Part shown: positions 26,521 to 40,200 of the stretch, piece by piece | How positions within the stretch are numbered: the stretch's first letter is position 1 | Layout of the letters: each line of letters opens with the position of its first letter | From: Ustulina deusta | Taxonomy: Eukaryota > Ascomycota > Sordariomycetes > Xylariales > Xylariaceae | Assembly: GCA_023159155.1 (NCBI GenBank) | Contig: JAJNNX010000011.1 | Coordinates: forward strand, 744,001 to 808,000 | DNA: 64,000 nt | Direction of reading: 5' to 3' | Notes under the pieces: model-generated | Database searches by the model: none | Seen by the model: only the letters and a program-made list of their open reading frames with translations | What the model was told of the DNA's origin: nothing | Position numbers and translations under genes: made by a program

Positions 26521-28675
26521 CTAATTAGTAGTTATTAAAATACTTCTAACCTAACTACGAAAGCACTACAGATTAGTAAAAGTAAAAATAAAGCTAAGCT
26601 TTTTATAAACAAAAAAGATTTTATATTGTATTTTATTTTTTTATTATATAACAATTATTTTTTCTAACTAATTAATATATATTGTTTAAAAATAAAGCAA
26701 ATATAACTTTTTTTTTTAAACTAATAAAATATTTGCTTGTTATATAAAAAATAAAAAGATCTATTTTTTTATCGCACAATATAACCTTTTTTTTCGGACT
26801 AATAAAATATTATATAAAAAAAAAAAAAATAGTATGTAATTATGCTACTTTTAACTATATTATTATATAATAGCTAAACAAACTTTTTAATTTTTTTCTT
26901 TTTTTTCTCTTTACTTTACTATAGCGCAAAAAGCACTAAACATTTTAGCAAAATTTGCTAAGTTATATTTAAACTTTATATATAAAAAACTTGCTAAAAA
27001 TATTAGTATTAATATAAAAACTATATAAAATTATATTAACTTTAATTTTTAAAATAAAAACTTTAATAAATTTTATACAAATAAAATTATAATAAATATA
27101 TAGTTTATTTACTAATTTATTAAATATTAAAACATAAAAGGGTCCGGATAGCTATTCTAAAAAGCGTTCAAAGAAAATTTTAAAAAATAAACAGCAAATT
27201 ATTTCTATACGATCTACCGAAATATATATGCAAAGTTTATAATAATAATTAAAAAAAAAAGTATATAAGAGCTAATTAAAAAAAACGCGGCTTATAAACA
27301 ATTTGCTATAATTATATAAAGCAAATTTAAAATTATTAAATTTCTAGGATTTCTAATCTAAATAGCCCAAATATTTATTATATAATAACTATTAGTTTTT
27401 TTTATACTTAGTTAATAACTCTAAGCTATTTTTTAAAAAACCTTTTAGCTTACTTTAACCTTTTAACCTATTATATAAACAGAACTAAAACTAAAAATCA
27501 AACAACTAGAACTTATATAGCCTAAACTAATACTTATTCAGAATATATAATTCTAATCCTATAAAAACTAAAACCTTAAGCATATATAACTAATTATAAA
27601 AGCCTAGCATATGCTAGAAATAATATATAATTATATACTAAAAGTAAACTATAAACTAAACTTCTAACTAATATATAAGTACCCTATAGTTTATAACCTT
27701 TTTTAAACCCTTATATTATAAATATACCTTTATATAATACTAGAACCTATATTAAATAACCCTTTTTTAGATTTATTTTTTATAAAAAATATATAAAACA
27801 GACTATTTTTGTCCGAAAAATATACTATTTTTCTAAAAATATAAAAAAAAAAAAAAAACTATATAAGCTATCTATACAATTTATTTTATAATAAAGCACG
27901 CTTATTTATAAACGCTTATTAATAATTCAAAATAACAAAAAACTAATACTATACTATATTCCTAAGCATTTTAAAAAACTTTGCAAAAAAGTATTATATA
28001 TACTATATCAAACCAGAAAAAATATAATACAAGATTTATTATATAATAAATAATCATTTTAATAATAATATAAACTATAATTAGTACTAGGCTAATTAGA
28101 CTTTGATTATATTTATATAAATAAAAAAGAAAAACCTAGAATTAGTACCACACAAAGTACTAGAACTTATAATTAACAAATTTATAAAAGCATAACAAGC
28201 ACTCAGTACAAACTACTAAAAAAAAATCTAACTAGGCATAACTATTATATAAGCGTATTAAAAAGTACTTGAACTAGCTATAGCACTTATACTCTAAAAA
28301 CTAATATATAAAAGTTTCTTTTTTAACTTCCAAGCATATATTTAAGTAGCAATAAATAATATACTAAAACATTTTATATAAAAAGATAATAATGCCTATT
28401 TTACTAACAAAAAATATAACTAAAGTTATTATATAAAAAGCTACCAATTTAGATTTCCTAGATTATTAAGCAAGCTAAACATATAACAAGATTACTTAAA
28501 AAACTAGAATTTTAAAAATAACTATACAAATAAGAAATACTTTATATACCAAAAAAAAAAATATTAATTAATAAAATATACCTCCTAAAAATAAGCTTAT
28601 ATAAAAAGCTAATATTTTAACTTATATAAAATAATGCATAACATTAAACCTATACTTAAAAAATTCTTAATATAC

Positions 28676-28950
28676 CAGTTACGGTATGGTGGCTGGTGGC
28701 CGGCAGCGTGACTGCAACCCACAAAGCCACACAAACCGCAATCTTCAATTCCCAGGTCACATGACTTACACCTGGCCGGCACCTGGCAATTACCTGACAG
28801 CTGCCCACGCCTCCCACCAATCCACCCATAAAGAACCTGCAACGCACCCTTGTAAAATTAGCTTTCCTTTTTCTTCATACTTAGATTCTAATGCAAAGTT
28901 CGCTTTCGGAATGAAGCCTTGCCTTCTGTGATTGCCCAACGCGTAATAAT
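28676..28950. other. GC-rich, unmutated island inside E3
   Basis: About 270 bp of normal base composition sit abruptly in A/T-saturated DNA, with many intact CA and TG dinucleotides (for example GGTGGCTGGTGGCCGGCAGC). I find no TG..CA ends, inverted repeats, target duplication or tRNA-like boxes that would identify it. Frames of 63-81 aa on both strands overlap and look fortuitous. It is probably a short later insertion too small to be a RIP target, or a captured fragment. Confidence 0.55.
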
Positions 28951-31745
28951 ACCTAATAAAGTATAAAAAGCACCTAAAGTTAGACAAAAGCAATAAAAAT
29001 ATAAACAAGAAATTTAAAAGCTAGTTTATTTAATTCTTAATAAATAATATGTTTATATATTATATAACTAAAAAAAATATTTAGAACTACAAAACAGACG
29101 TCCTATCCAACCAGTTTACCTTAAGTAACCAATATTATATAAAATACCAAAGCAAACTATAAAATATAAGCGCTTTAAACTACTTAATAATAAAAAAAGC
29201 ACAACTAAAAGCCTATATTAAATTATATTTTTATATAAAAATTAACTAAATACTAAGAACTATACATATTAGGTTTAGTAGTAATAATACAATCTTAGCT
29301 ATAAGTACTATACAAATAAAAAATACTTTTAATATAACAATATATTATATTCTAAATAGCCCAATACTATTTTTGTTTTTTTTAAAAGATATTAATTATT
29401 TATAAACATACTTTAATAATATAAAAAATATTATTATATAAAAAAACAATAAAACTATTTTTATTATATATAAATAAAAATATTTATTTTTTAATATTAA
29501 ACTATATAAAGCTAGTATATTCTTTATAAAAATAGAACTATAATAGTTTTACTGCTAATTTAAATACTTTTATATAAAAAGACTATATAAAATGCTTAGT
29601 TATACAAAATATAATATTAATTATTTAATTCTAGAAAAAATCTAGAAGTTCTGCTATTATTACTAGTTATATAAACAAGCATTCTAACGTTTTAAATTTT
29701 TAATTAAAAATAATTATAATTTTAACTATAAAATAATAATTAATATTATACAAATAAATAATAAACAAATCTTTTATATAATTAATACTATTATATTATT
29801 TTAAGCAGTAATATTTTTTAAATTAATATTTATATAAAATACTTAAGAAACGCTATATAAATATTGGATTAATATATACTAAAAACCTTTTAATAATATT
29901 ATATATAACCTAAATATAAACTTTTTATTTAAAGAGTTTTAGAACTAAGCTAAAATTATAAACTTTTAATATTATATAATGCTTATTAAAGCATACTAAG
30001 CAATAAGCAAAATTAAAAAAGTATATAGCCTATTCTGCTATATATATAATATATTAAAAACTAAAATTAATTATTATACAAAAAACAAATTAATCCTATA
30101 AATAATAATTAAAGCTTTAAATAATATTATTAAACTAAATAGCTTTATATTAACCTTTTTAGTTTTTAAAGTATACTTTAAAATTAACTAAGATTTATTT
30201 TTTTTGCTTAATATTATATAAAAAACAAAAGCTATAAAAAAAGCTATAAAAATATTATATATAAAAAAAACAAAAGTTAAAATTAACTATACGATTAACT
30301 AGCGTAACAGACTAGTTTTATATAATATACTATTGCTTTTTTTTTAAAATAAAATCCTAGTATAGCAAAAAAAAAAAAGCTAAAACAGACTATATAAAAT
30401 AAAATCTATTAAAAAGTTAAATATAATTATTAATTTAATAAATAGCCTAATATAGTTTAAATAAACCTAAGTTAAACTTTACTACTATATAACTAAAAAA
30501 ACACTTTTGAACAATTAGAACAAAAAAGCAAAAAATATACAACTTTTCTAAAAGCTTAATATACAAAAAAAACAAAAATGCCTCCAGAAAGCTGTACAAT
30601 TTTTTATAACTTTTATATAATAGATTAACTAACTATTTTTAACCTTTAAAAAAAAACAGAACTATGCCTTAGCTATTAAATTGTATAAAAATAACATAAT
30701 TAATATATCTAGCAAACCATTCAAAAAATTAAACGCTATAAAAATTAATAACTTTATTATATAAAACATATTTTAGTTTATAAAATATAACCTAGCTAAA
30801 CATAACAATACTTAGATTTTTAAGTTCTAGCTTATACAAAAGATTAAAAAAAAAATAACTAAGTTATATAAAAAGTTCTAACTTATTATATAAAACTACA
30901 ATAATAAAAACAAAAAAATAGTTTTTATTTAGTTGCTTATAATCTAACAAATAAACTAGCAATTATTTTTTATATTAGGCTTTTTTTTAATCTATAACTT
31001 TAATACTTTAAGCAAGCTTTAAAATATTATATAAGCATATATATAATTAAAAAATAAGCTAACTAAAAAAATTATTGTATAACTATTGTCCGAACTAAAG
31101 TTAAAATATTTTAATAAAACAATTTTTTAGATTATATAACTACTATATAGACTTGCAAAATTAGAGCTATATTAGTTCAAAATATATTACTAGTATTACT
31201 ATAAAAAACTAAAAATAATTATTTTTATATATAATTTATATTTTTTGTTTATAAAAAATCTATTGTATAACTTTAGTATTACTAGCTTATAAATAAACAA
31301 TATATTTAGCTTTGTAACCTTAGGCTTTTTAAAAAAAAAAAAACATAAATTCTAATAAGCTAAGTTTTATATAAAGCTAAAAAAAGTACTTTAGTAAAAC
31401 TATTTTATAAAGTTTAATAATAAACAAATTATATTATTGTTTAAAAAAAAGATTATTTTAACCTAAAAAAGCTAAACAAACCAACTAGACCTAGTTAACC
31501 CTTATATAGCTAACTTTGCTTAGTAATACATTTTATAATAGGCAAAAAAAGCATATATTAATAGTATCTGCTAGCCAAAAGCAGCGTACAACTTATATAT
31601 TACTACTTAAATAATAAACCTTATATTATATAATATTAAAAATTTAAACAAAAAAATTTAATAGTAAATAAATAACTATAACTATAGTTTAACGTTTATA
31701 TTACTTAATTTATACTATATAAAACTATTTATTTTTACAAACAGA

Positions 31746-32190
31746 TTGTTTGTAAATAATATAAATATAATTTCTTAGCTTAGATTTATTATTATATTAG
31801 GTATAAAACACTATACAAAAAAAAATTTAAGCTTTAAAATCAAAAGTAATATTATATATTAAAACTTAAATAAATATAAACAAATAACTAAAAATATACT
31901 TATAAATAAGTTGTATAATATAATTAATAGATTTAATAGTACTATTATTTTTTATATAATATTTTAAAAAATTATAGCTTTGCTAGAATTATTTTTAATC
32001 CTAGCTATTTTATATTTAAATTTAAAGTTGTTATATAATTGCTTAGTAAAGCTAAATATAATATAAAAAAAACAATTAATAATCAATATTATATTTTTTT
32101 ATAAATTATATAAAAAAAAGAAAATTTTTAAAATATAATAAATTAATAGGAAAAATAACCTAGCTAACGTGTTTATAAAACAAATATTAA
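31746..32190 (+). pseudogene. E3 pol remnant: RT catalytic site to RNase H end
   Basis: 31746-31775 reads L-F-V-N-N-I-N-I-I, a G-to-A version of YVDDINII. Around 32041-32060 the frame LSKAKY resembles LSxAEY of the RNase H domain, and near 32157-32190 NNLANVFIKQ resembles DNLADxFTK. The distance from YVDD to the end is about 0.41 kb, roughly half the normal copia spacing, which suggests an internal deletion of several hundred bases. The reading is broken by many stops. Confidence 0.6.
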
Positions 32191-32951
32191 ACTAAATACT
32201 AAAAACCCTTGTTTTAATAAACAAACTAACCGTATAAATTAAAGCATTTATTAAACAAATATAAAAAGTTATTATATAAATATAGTATTTATAAAAAAAA
32301 AAAAATTTAAAATAATAAAAGCAATATATAATATATTAATTCTAAATAAAAATAATATAAATTTTATTTTATTTTTTTTTAAATATTTATTTTTTTATTA
32401 TATAATTAAAAATCTTTCCCTCCTCTCTTATAAAACTTTTTTTTTTTTTATATATAATAACTATATTAAGCACTATATAATTGTTATATATATGTAGCAC
32501 AAACGTTATACTAAAATTTAATAATTTAGCAATAGCTATAAAACAGAAAGCTACTGCGGGCTATATAGGTATTTTATATATAAGCAGTAATAATAGTACT
32601 ATGCAACTAGATAAAAACTATACAAAAGTAACTTTTGTAACAAAAAATTTATATAATTATAAGCGTAAGCAGCTTAGTTAATAATACTTAAATCTAAATA
32701 TTAACCGAAAGCAGAGCAGTAACCTAAGCTTTATTAGCTTACGTATAAAAAGCTAATATATTAGTAATATATATAAATATATTATATAAAACAAAAATAA
32801 GTATTTATATTAATGTATAATGTAGCAAAAAAGTAATAATTGTTTGGATTGTTTATTAGTAGTAATATAACGTTATATCCGGGCTTTTATCTAATAATAG
32901 TAGGCATGCAATTATTATTGCTAAATAGCTAGATAGTATCTATTATACAAG

Positions 32952-32975
32952 TATATATATATATATATATATATA
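32952..32975. repeat. (TA)n microsatellite
   Basis: About twelve uninterrupted TA units lie in the 3' untranslated part of E3, between the RNase H remnant and the 3' LTR. Confidence 0.8.
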
Positions 32976-33616
32976 AGAACGGACCAATATATAAAGTAGT
33001 AGATTATAAAAGTAATAAAGAATAAAAAATAGTAAAAAACTTAAGTGCTTTTTATACTCGGGCTTTTTTACGTATAAACTAATATATACTTGCTTACTTT
33101 TGTGTTTTTTTTATATAAAACAATATATATTTATTTATTACTTTTATATTTTTTTTATATAAAATAATATATATTTGCTTATTTTTATGTTTTTTTTATA
33201 TAAAAAATATTTATTAATTTAGTTATATATATATTATACTAAAAGTTTTAATTAATAATTGCCTATATAAAGCTTACTAATTAGACAAGCTAGCTAATTA
33301 TAAATTTTATTAGCGTATGGATTAAAAGCACCCGGTTTAGCTTTAACCCGGATAGCTACTAAGTAACCTTTAGCTTATATTTTTGGCTAATTGTATAGCT
33401 AAAACATTAGCTTTATAATTCTGCTTTTTGTAATTATATTTAGAACAAACAATTAAATAATTTAACTATTATATATAAAGCTAGATTGCTAATTTAATTA
33501 ATACGTTTATTAAATAAAGTATTACATAAATATTTTAGTTAGTTATATAATATATAGTTACTTTTTTTTTTTTTTTTGTATAATAAATAGTTATAACTAA
33601 AAAAAAAAATAGCTAG

Positions 33617-33903
33617 TATTAGAATAACTAGCATTAATTATAACCATATTATATACTTGCGTATTATATAAATAAATAGATATTTTTATATAGAGACTAT
33701 TAGCTATAAAAACCTTATTTTTTTTTATTGTTTTAGCTTGTATGCTAGTAGAATTTTTTCTTTAAAAGGAATTCTATTTTATATGAAGCATTCTTTTTTT
33801 TTTTTTTTTTAGTACAGGATTTAAATATAATACAATATAGTACATTCTATTAACGCATGTTTATTTGCTTTTATATACAATATCATACACAGCCCATTTA
33901 ATA
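33617..33903 (+). repeat. E3 3' LTR, 287 bp
   Basis: It has exactly the same length as the 5' copy. The distal part is less mutated (ACGCATGTTTATTTGC and CATACACAGCCCATTT). It is followed by the CTATA duplication at 33904-33908. Confidence 0.86.
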
Positions 33904-36900
33904 CTATAAGCTATATTTTTTTTTTAAAATAGTATAGCTTTACTGTTCTGTTTTTTTTATTAATAAAAACTAGCAAATTAATAAACTTTATATTTATAAA
34001 TACTATTATTATAGCAGGTATAACTATTATATACATTATTAATATTTTTTAGATTAGTACTATTAAAAATAGTTTAGTTTTTGTTTTATTTTATACCTTT
34101 AGTCCTAGTGCTAACCTAAAAACATATGTTTTTTTTATAAAGTTAATTTTAATTTTATGTTTTAATATAAATTTTGTTCTAATTAATATTTTTAGTTTTA
34201 AATTATTAATTATATTTGCTATTACTATAAAATATTCAAATATTATATTTTTTTTAATATATTTTTTAATATATATATTAAAATCTATAGTTTAAATAAT
34301 TACTAATTATACTTTTACTTTATTAATAAATATAAAATTAATATATTAAAATTTTAGGTTTTTTATAAAATTTTTAATAAAATTTTTATTTATTAATATA
34401 CTAAAGTATTTTATATCTAAGCAAACTTTGATTTTAGAGCTTTTAATATTGTTTTAAATAAAAATTTAAAAATATATAGTTTTTTTTTGATTTTTTTTCC
34501 AAGTAATAGTTTTAGGTTTACTTTAATAATTTGTTCTAGTTAAATATTAATTTTTTATTTAATTAGTTTTAGTATAGTTAGTATTATTAGTATAAAGTTT
34601 ATTTATTTAATATTTTTTTTATTTAGTTTAGCTTATTTTATATAAATATTTTTAGTATAGTTTTTTGCTATTTTTATTAAATAAAATATAATTTTATACT
34701 TTATGTAAGTTCTTAATATTATGCTTAGGTTTATTAGTATATTTTTATTTTTTAATATAGCGTTTTAATTATATGTTTAGTAACTATTTGTTTTATTATA
34801 TTTAATAACTATATATATTTTATTAGTTATTTTTGCTTTTTTTTTATTAAAATAAATATATTTTTTTATAATTAGGTTTTTAGTTTTGTTACTATTGTTA
34901 AGATTTGTATTTTAAACAATTCTTTTGCTATAGTAACTTTATAATCTATTTATATTTAGTTTTTATTATTTAAAACATTAATAATATATTTATTGTTTTT
35001 ATTAATCTTTTTTATTTTAGTTATTAAACTTAATAATATATTAATTATTAAACCTAATATTATACTAGTTATTTTATTAATATGTTCTAAAATAACTATT
35101 GTTTTATTTTTAATTATTTTAATTATTTTATTTTTTATAACTTAGCAATAGTAATCTAATTTACTATAGTTAACCCTATTTATAGTAAAGTGTTCTAAAA
35201 TTTTAATATTTTTAACTAAAGTTTTATTATTATAAAATATTATTATTTTTTTAGTTCGGCTAGTTTTGCTAGAACTAGTTAATATTAACTACTTTTTGCT
35301 TTTTTTTTTTGCTATTTTAAACATAGTATCTAGTTTTAAATATAATTATTATTATTTTTTTAGTTAACGCTAGCTATTCTTTTTTTAGTTTTTTTAAATA
35401 TTTATTAATAATTTATTTTATTACTAGTTTTAGCATAAACTTTTATAGCTTAAGTAATAATAAGTTTTATAATTATATTAATAGTTATAAACTTTTAGTA
35501 TTTTTTTAAGTTTTATTATATTTAAAAGCTTTTATAATATAAGTTTTAATAAGCTTTTTTTATATAATATTTTTTATTATATATTTATAAGTAAAAAGCT
35601 AAATATTTATTATGTTTAGTTAAATATTTTATTTTTTAATTAGAGCTTTTATAAATACTAATAAAATTATTTTATATTTTATTATATTTTTTTTAAATAA
35701 TTATTAAAATTATTATTATAATACATTTTTTTATAAAAAAGTTTATTTTTTTATAGCTACTATAATAAACTTGTTTTTTATATTGCTTTATTTTTTAAAA
35801 TATTAAACCTAAAAATAAATATTTATATAATTAGTATTTTTATTTTTATAAAAAATTGCATAATTTTTATTAGATTTTTTTAGTATATTAGGCTAAAAAT
35901 ATCTAATTTTTAATAGTTTTATTATTAAAAAGCTTATATAAATTATTATAAATAGCTATTTTATTATAATAAGATTTTATTTTTAAGTTATATTTAAGCG
36001 TTATTAAATAATAGTAATAAGCTAGATTATATTATAAAATATTTTAGCTATTTATAAATTAATATTAATTATATTTATTAAGTTCTAACTTATAATAGCA
36101 GTTTTTTTTGCTATTAAATAGATCTAGATTTTTTTATTAATATAATTATTAGTTTTTTTAAATAAGCTAGCTTTTTTTTAGTTTTTAATTATTAATAAAT
36201 ATAGCTTTTTAAAGTTTAGAATTTTTGTTTATAAAAATAATTGTTTAATTTTTTGCTAACTATAGCTTTATAAAAAGTTTTTTTAATTTTAGTATAAATA
36301 TTATTAAAAATATTATCTAACTATTACTTTTTAAGTACTAGCTTTTTTATAAAATTTGGTTTTTTATTTTTATTAAAAAAGCAATTAAAAATATTAAAAG
36401 TTTTTTAGTCCTAATCTAGTTAAATAATTTTAATAAAAATATATTTATATGTATTACTTTTATGTTTAATATTTTAATAGTTAAAGTTATTAAAAAAAAA
36501 ATTATAAATTTATTTAATTTAAATTAAAATAGGCAATATTATATATATTAATTTTATTTTAATGTTTGATTTGTTTTTATTTTTATTTTTATAATTATAT
36601 TATTATATTATGATTTATTTAAAGTATTGTTTTTTGTATTAGTTCTAGCATTTAATTATAGAGTTAACATATTTTGTTTTTTTTATAGCGTAACAAATAA
36701 TAGTTATTATTTTTAAAGCAAAGCTAGAATATTTTATACTTTTTTTTTGTTTTATATTGCTATATAATTGCTAAAGCTTAAACTAATAAAAAGTTAAAAG
36801 TTAAAGCATAACTTTTTAGTTATTAAGCTTAGCTATAATAGCTACTTAAACTTAAGTTAATAACTAAAATATAATAACTTATTAATTTTATTTATATTAA

Positions 36901-37071
36901 GCTAAATATAAAAATATAATAGCTAAGTCTAACTTTAATATTACTGCTTAAACTTTTTTAAAGCGCAATTTTATTAAAATCTTATTAGTAATAAATAGTT
37001 TAATAAGCCTAAATATATGTGCTCCTTGCAACATAGAAATTAAAGGTTTAAGTTAGCAAGTAAGCACTACT

Positions 37072-37234
37072 TGTTATAGCAATTCAATTACTTATTAAAA
37101 ATAATAATTATTATATAAAGTATAAATAAATAATCTTTTTTTTTAAATATAAAATTATAAGGACATCTACCTATTTATAGATATAATAAACATGTTTATA
37201 GCTATAGCTAATATATCTATAGTTATGCCTATCA
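37072..37234 (-). repeat. E2 right LTR, 163 bp
   Basis: It begins TGTTATAGCAATTCAATTAC and ends GCCTATCA, followed by ATTAA. It keeps the CA terminus that has become TA in the left copy. Confidence 0.8.
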
Positions 37235-40200
37235 ATTAATATATTATTAACTTTAATATTTAGTTTAGTTAAAAGTCTTTTTATTTATATATATTTTTTT
37301 TAAAGCCTATATTTAACTTTTGAATTTTATTTTAAAAGATAATAGTAAGACTATTAGTTAATATTTTGAATTTTAATTTATTGCTCTGCTTTTTAAGTTA
37401 AAAATATATTTTAAAGTTGAGCGGTAAGTTTTTTTATAAGTTTTTTAGTCTAAATTAGTATAGCTTTATAAATTAAATCTTTTTTTTATATACTAACTTT
37501 AGATTAATTATAATTATTAAATATTTAAATATTTGTTTTATTGCTTTAATATAAAAAATATTTAGCTTTGTTATATATTTGCTATATTTAGAAACAACAA
37601 AAGTAATATCTGGTCTAGTTTTTAGTATTATATATATAAAAGAGCTAATAGTTTTTTAATACTATTTTTGATTTGTTATTATTGCAATAAAATCTTTTTT
37701 AAGTACTTTAATGTTTATAAAAATTGGAGTATAAGTTAGTTTTGCTTTTTTATATTTAGGTTTATTTAGGTCCTAAAAGTTAAATTTTATAAAAACTTTT
37801 TTTAAATAAGCTTATTATAATAACTTTAGGGTATAGCATAATTAGTCTTGTTTAATAGCTATGCTTAAATAGAATTTAGCTAGTTTTAAGTTACTTATTT
37901 AATATTATTAATTTTTAAAGTTTTTGGGCTAATAATTAAAAGATTATTAATATAAATAGTAATATAATAGTTGTCTTAAGCGAAAATATTAGTATTTAAG
38001 TTTAAACTACTAAATTTTAAACTTTTTAAAAATATTGCTAATATTTTGTACTATATTTTAAATGCTTGCTTAAGCTTATAAAGTGTTTTGTTTAGCTTAT
38101 AAACTTTAGTTAGGTTTTAAACAAATTTAGGTAGCTATTCTATATAAATATTTTTTATAACTTTTTTATATAAAAATGCTATTTTGATATTTATTTAATA
38201 GATTTTAAGGTCTAAAGTAGTAGCTATAGCAAATAAAATTTTATAGTTTATAAGTTTAATTACTAAAGCAAAAGTCTTATAATAATTTATTTTATTTTAT
38301 TATTTAAAGTTTTTAATTATTTATTTAGCTTTATATTAAATAATTTTGCTTATTTTATTATATTTAAGTTTATATACTTATTTATTAAATAGTACTTTAG
38401 TATTAAGCAGTTTAGTAACTATTTCCTAAGTTAGATTATTAATTAATAAGCTATATTTATTGCTTATAGCTTTGCGTTATTTTATTTAATAAAGATTGTG
38501 TTTTATAGCTTTATAGCTTATTAGTTTAATAATTTTAGTTGTTTTTATAGTTTTTAATGCAGTAGTAATAAAGTAAAAAGTAACTAGTTAGTATTTATAG
38601 TTCTAAAAACAAATTCTATTATGCCTAAATTGTAGTATGGGCTTTTCTAGTTGTTCTAAGACATAAATTTTAGATTAAGCATTATTTTTTTTATTATAAT
38701 TATTATTATTATTTCTTTTTAATATATTAGAGAAAAACGTATTAAAAATATAATTAGAATTATTATTATTATTATTAAAAAGTTAGCTAAAATAATTAAG
38801 GTTATTTTTGTTGTTTAAAAATATATTAAAGTTATTAGGTTTTTAGCTACTATTTATTATAAATAAAGTAACGCTTGGGGTATTATTAGGTATAGTGCTA
38901 GGTGTAATACTAAAGGTATTATTTAGTATATTATCTATAGTAAATAATCCTAATAGTATAAAAGGCTTTTTTTTTTTTATAGAGTAGGTTTATTATTATT
39001 AGTAATAGCGTAAAAAAATTTAGTTGTTTTTTTTAAAGTCTTTTTTTAGGTAGGGCTTTTTAAAGTATTTTTAATAATTTTGTTATATAGGTTCTATTAA
39101 ACCTGTTTTTTATTATTGATCTTTAGTTATACTTGATCTAGCAGCTAATAGGGAATCTTTTAAAAAAAGCTTATATTATTAGTATTTATTATTTTTTTGT
39201 TTTTAAAAAAGATTATAAAGTTATATAAATTCTAATTTTAATATTTAAGCATTTTATAAAGTAGAGTTCTTTTTATAAATGCTAACCTTTTTTTATTTGG
39301 TTAAAAATATTATTTATTAGTTCTAATAAGTACTATATAGTTATATGCTAATGTTTAGCTAAACTATTTTTTATATAGTAATATTTTAAGTTAGTTACTA
39401 AACTAATAAATTATAATATAATAGGTTATTTAAGTAATAATAAACTAGTATTTTTAAAATATTTTATTATTTATAGCTTGTTTTATTATTAATATTATAA
39501 TAGGGTTATAAATACTAATTATTTTTTTATAAATATTATTTTATTAATATTGCTTTGTAGCAATAAATAATATTTCGATTTTTTAGCTTTAATAGAAATA
39601 CTTTAGTTCTTTGCTAGTATTTTTTTTAGTTTTATTTAGAGTAAATATATAATATTTATATTTAAAGTATTTGTAATATTTTAAGAACGCTTTAAAAGTT
39701 TTAGTAAATTTTGCTTTGTTTTTAAATAGTAATATTTAGGTTATTTTAAAAAAGTTATAATAAATAATAACAAAATAAATAGATTTTTTATATTTTTTAG
39801 GAGCGTTTTTAAGTATTTTTGCTATATTTATATATAGTAATTCGAATAGATAAGTGCTTTATTAGAAATTTTTTAGGTATAGTATTTTTTTTATTTTTGT
39901 TTAAATCTAATATTTATAAATATAACTGGGTTTTTAAAGCTTAATATATTTTATTTTTATTAGTTTTTTAATAAAGGATTTATTAATATATTTGAATTAT
40001 TTATGCTATAGAGCTAGTTTAAGGTTATAAAGTAAGTAAGTTATAAAAGTAGTAGTAGTAGCTTTTATATTTAAGTTAGGTTAATTGATTAAATATAGGC
40101 TATTATATTTGGTTTTTTTTTAAAGCATATGTTTTATTATTTTAAAAAAAAAATTTAGTACTAAGTCTAACTAAATAAAAAATAAAAATAAGGTTTGTTT

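Larger units (their letters stand above)
26234..33903 (+). mobile_element. E3: Ty1/copia LTR retrotransposon nested in E2
   Basis: Two 287-bp direct repeats (26234-26520 and 33617-33903) bound the element, with a perfect CTATA duplication outside (26229-26233 and 33904-33908). The left copy starts TGTTGGAATAACTAG and the right copy TATTAGAATAACTAG. Plus orientation and copia identity come from an RT motif at 31746-31775 (L-F-V-N-N-I-N-I-I, from YVDDINII) and the RNase H end near 32150-32190 (NNLANVFIKQ, from DNLADxFTK). A purine run (AAAAAAAAAAATAG) precedes the right LTR. Total length is 7,670 bp, including a GC-rich island near 28.7 kb. No intact frame remains. Confidence 0.87.
20199..37234 (-). 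mobile_element. E2: LTR-flanked element nested in E1, itself interrupted by E3
   Basis: Direct terminal repeats lie at 20199-20362 and 37072-37234 (164 and 163 bp), starting TGTTATAGC and ending CCTATCA or mutated CTTATTA. The outer flanks carry the same five bases ATTAA (20194-20198 and 37235-37239). Minus orientation is suggested by a purine run (AAAAGAAAAAGCAC on the minus strand) next to the left repeat and by T-richness of the plus strand. Without E3 the element is about 9.36 kb, which is long for LTRs this short. I could not find a clear YxDD site, so the family is unresolved. It may be a gypsy-type or large non-autonomous element, or may hide another insertion. Confidence 0.75.

Noticed and set aside
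28609..29008. Short frames of 63-81 aa on both strands over the GC island
   Set aside because: Both strands are open at once simply because the island lacks the stop-rich A/T sequence around it. No motif or start context supports coding.
32481..32681. 66-aa frame in E3
   Set aside because: It lies in the 3' non-coding part of E3 and has a low-complexity, A/T-driven composition.
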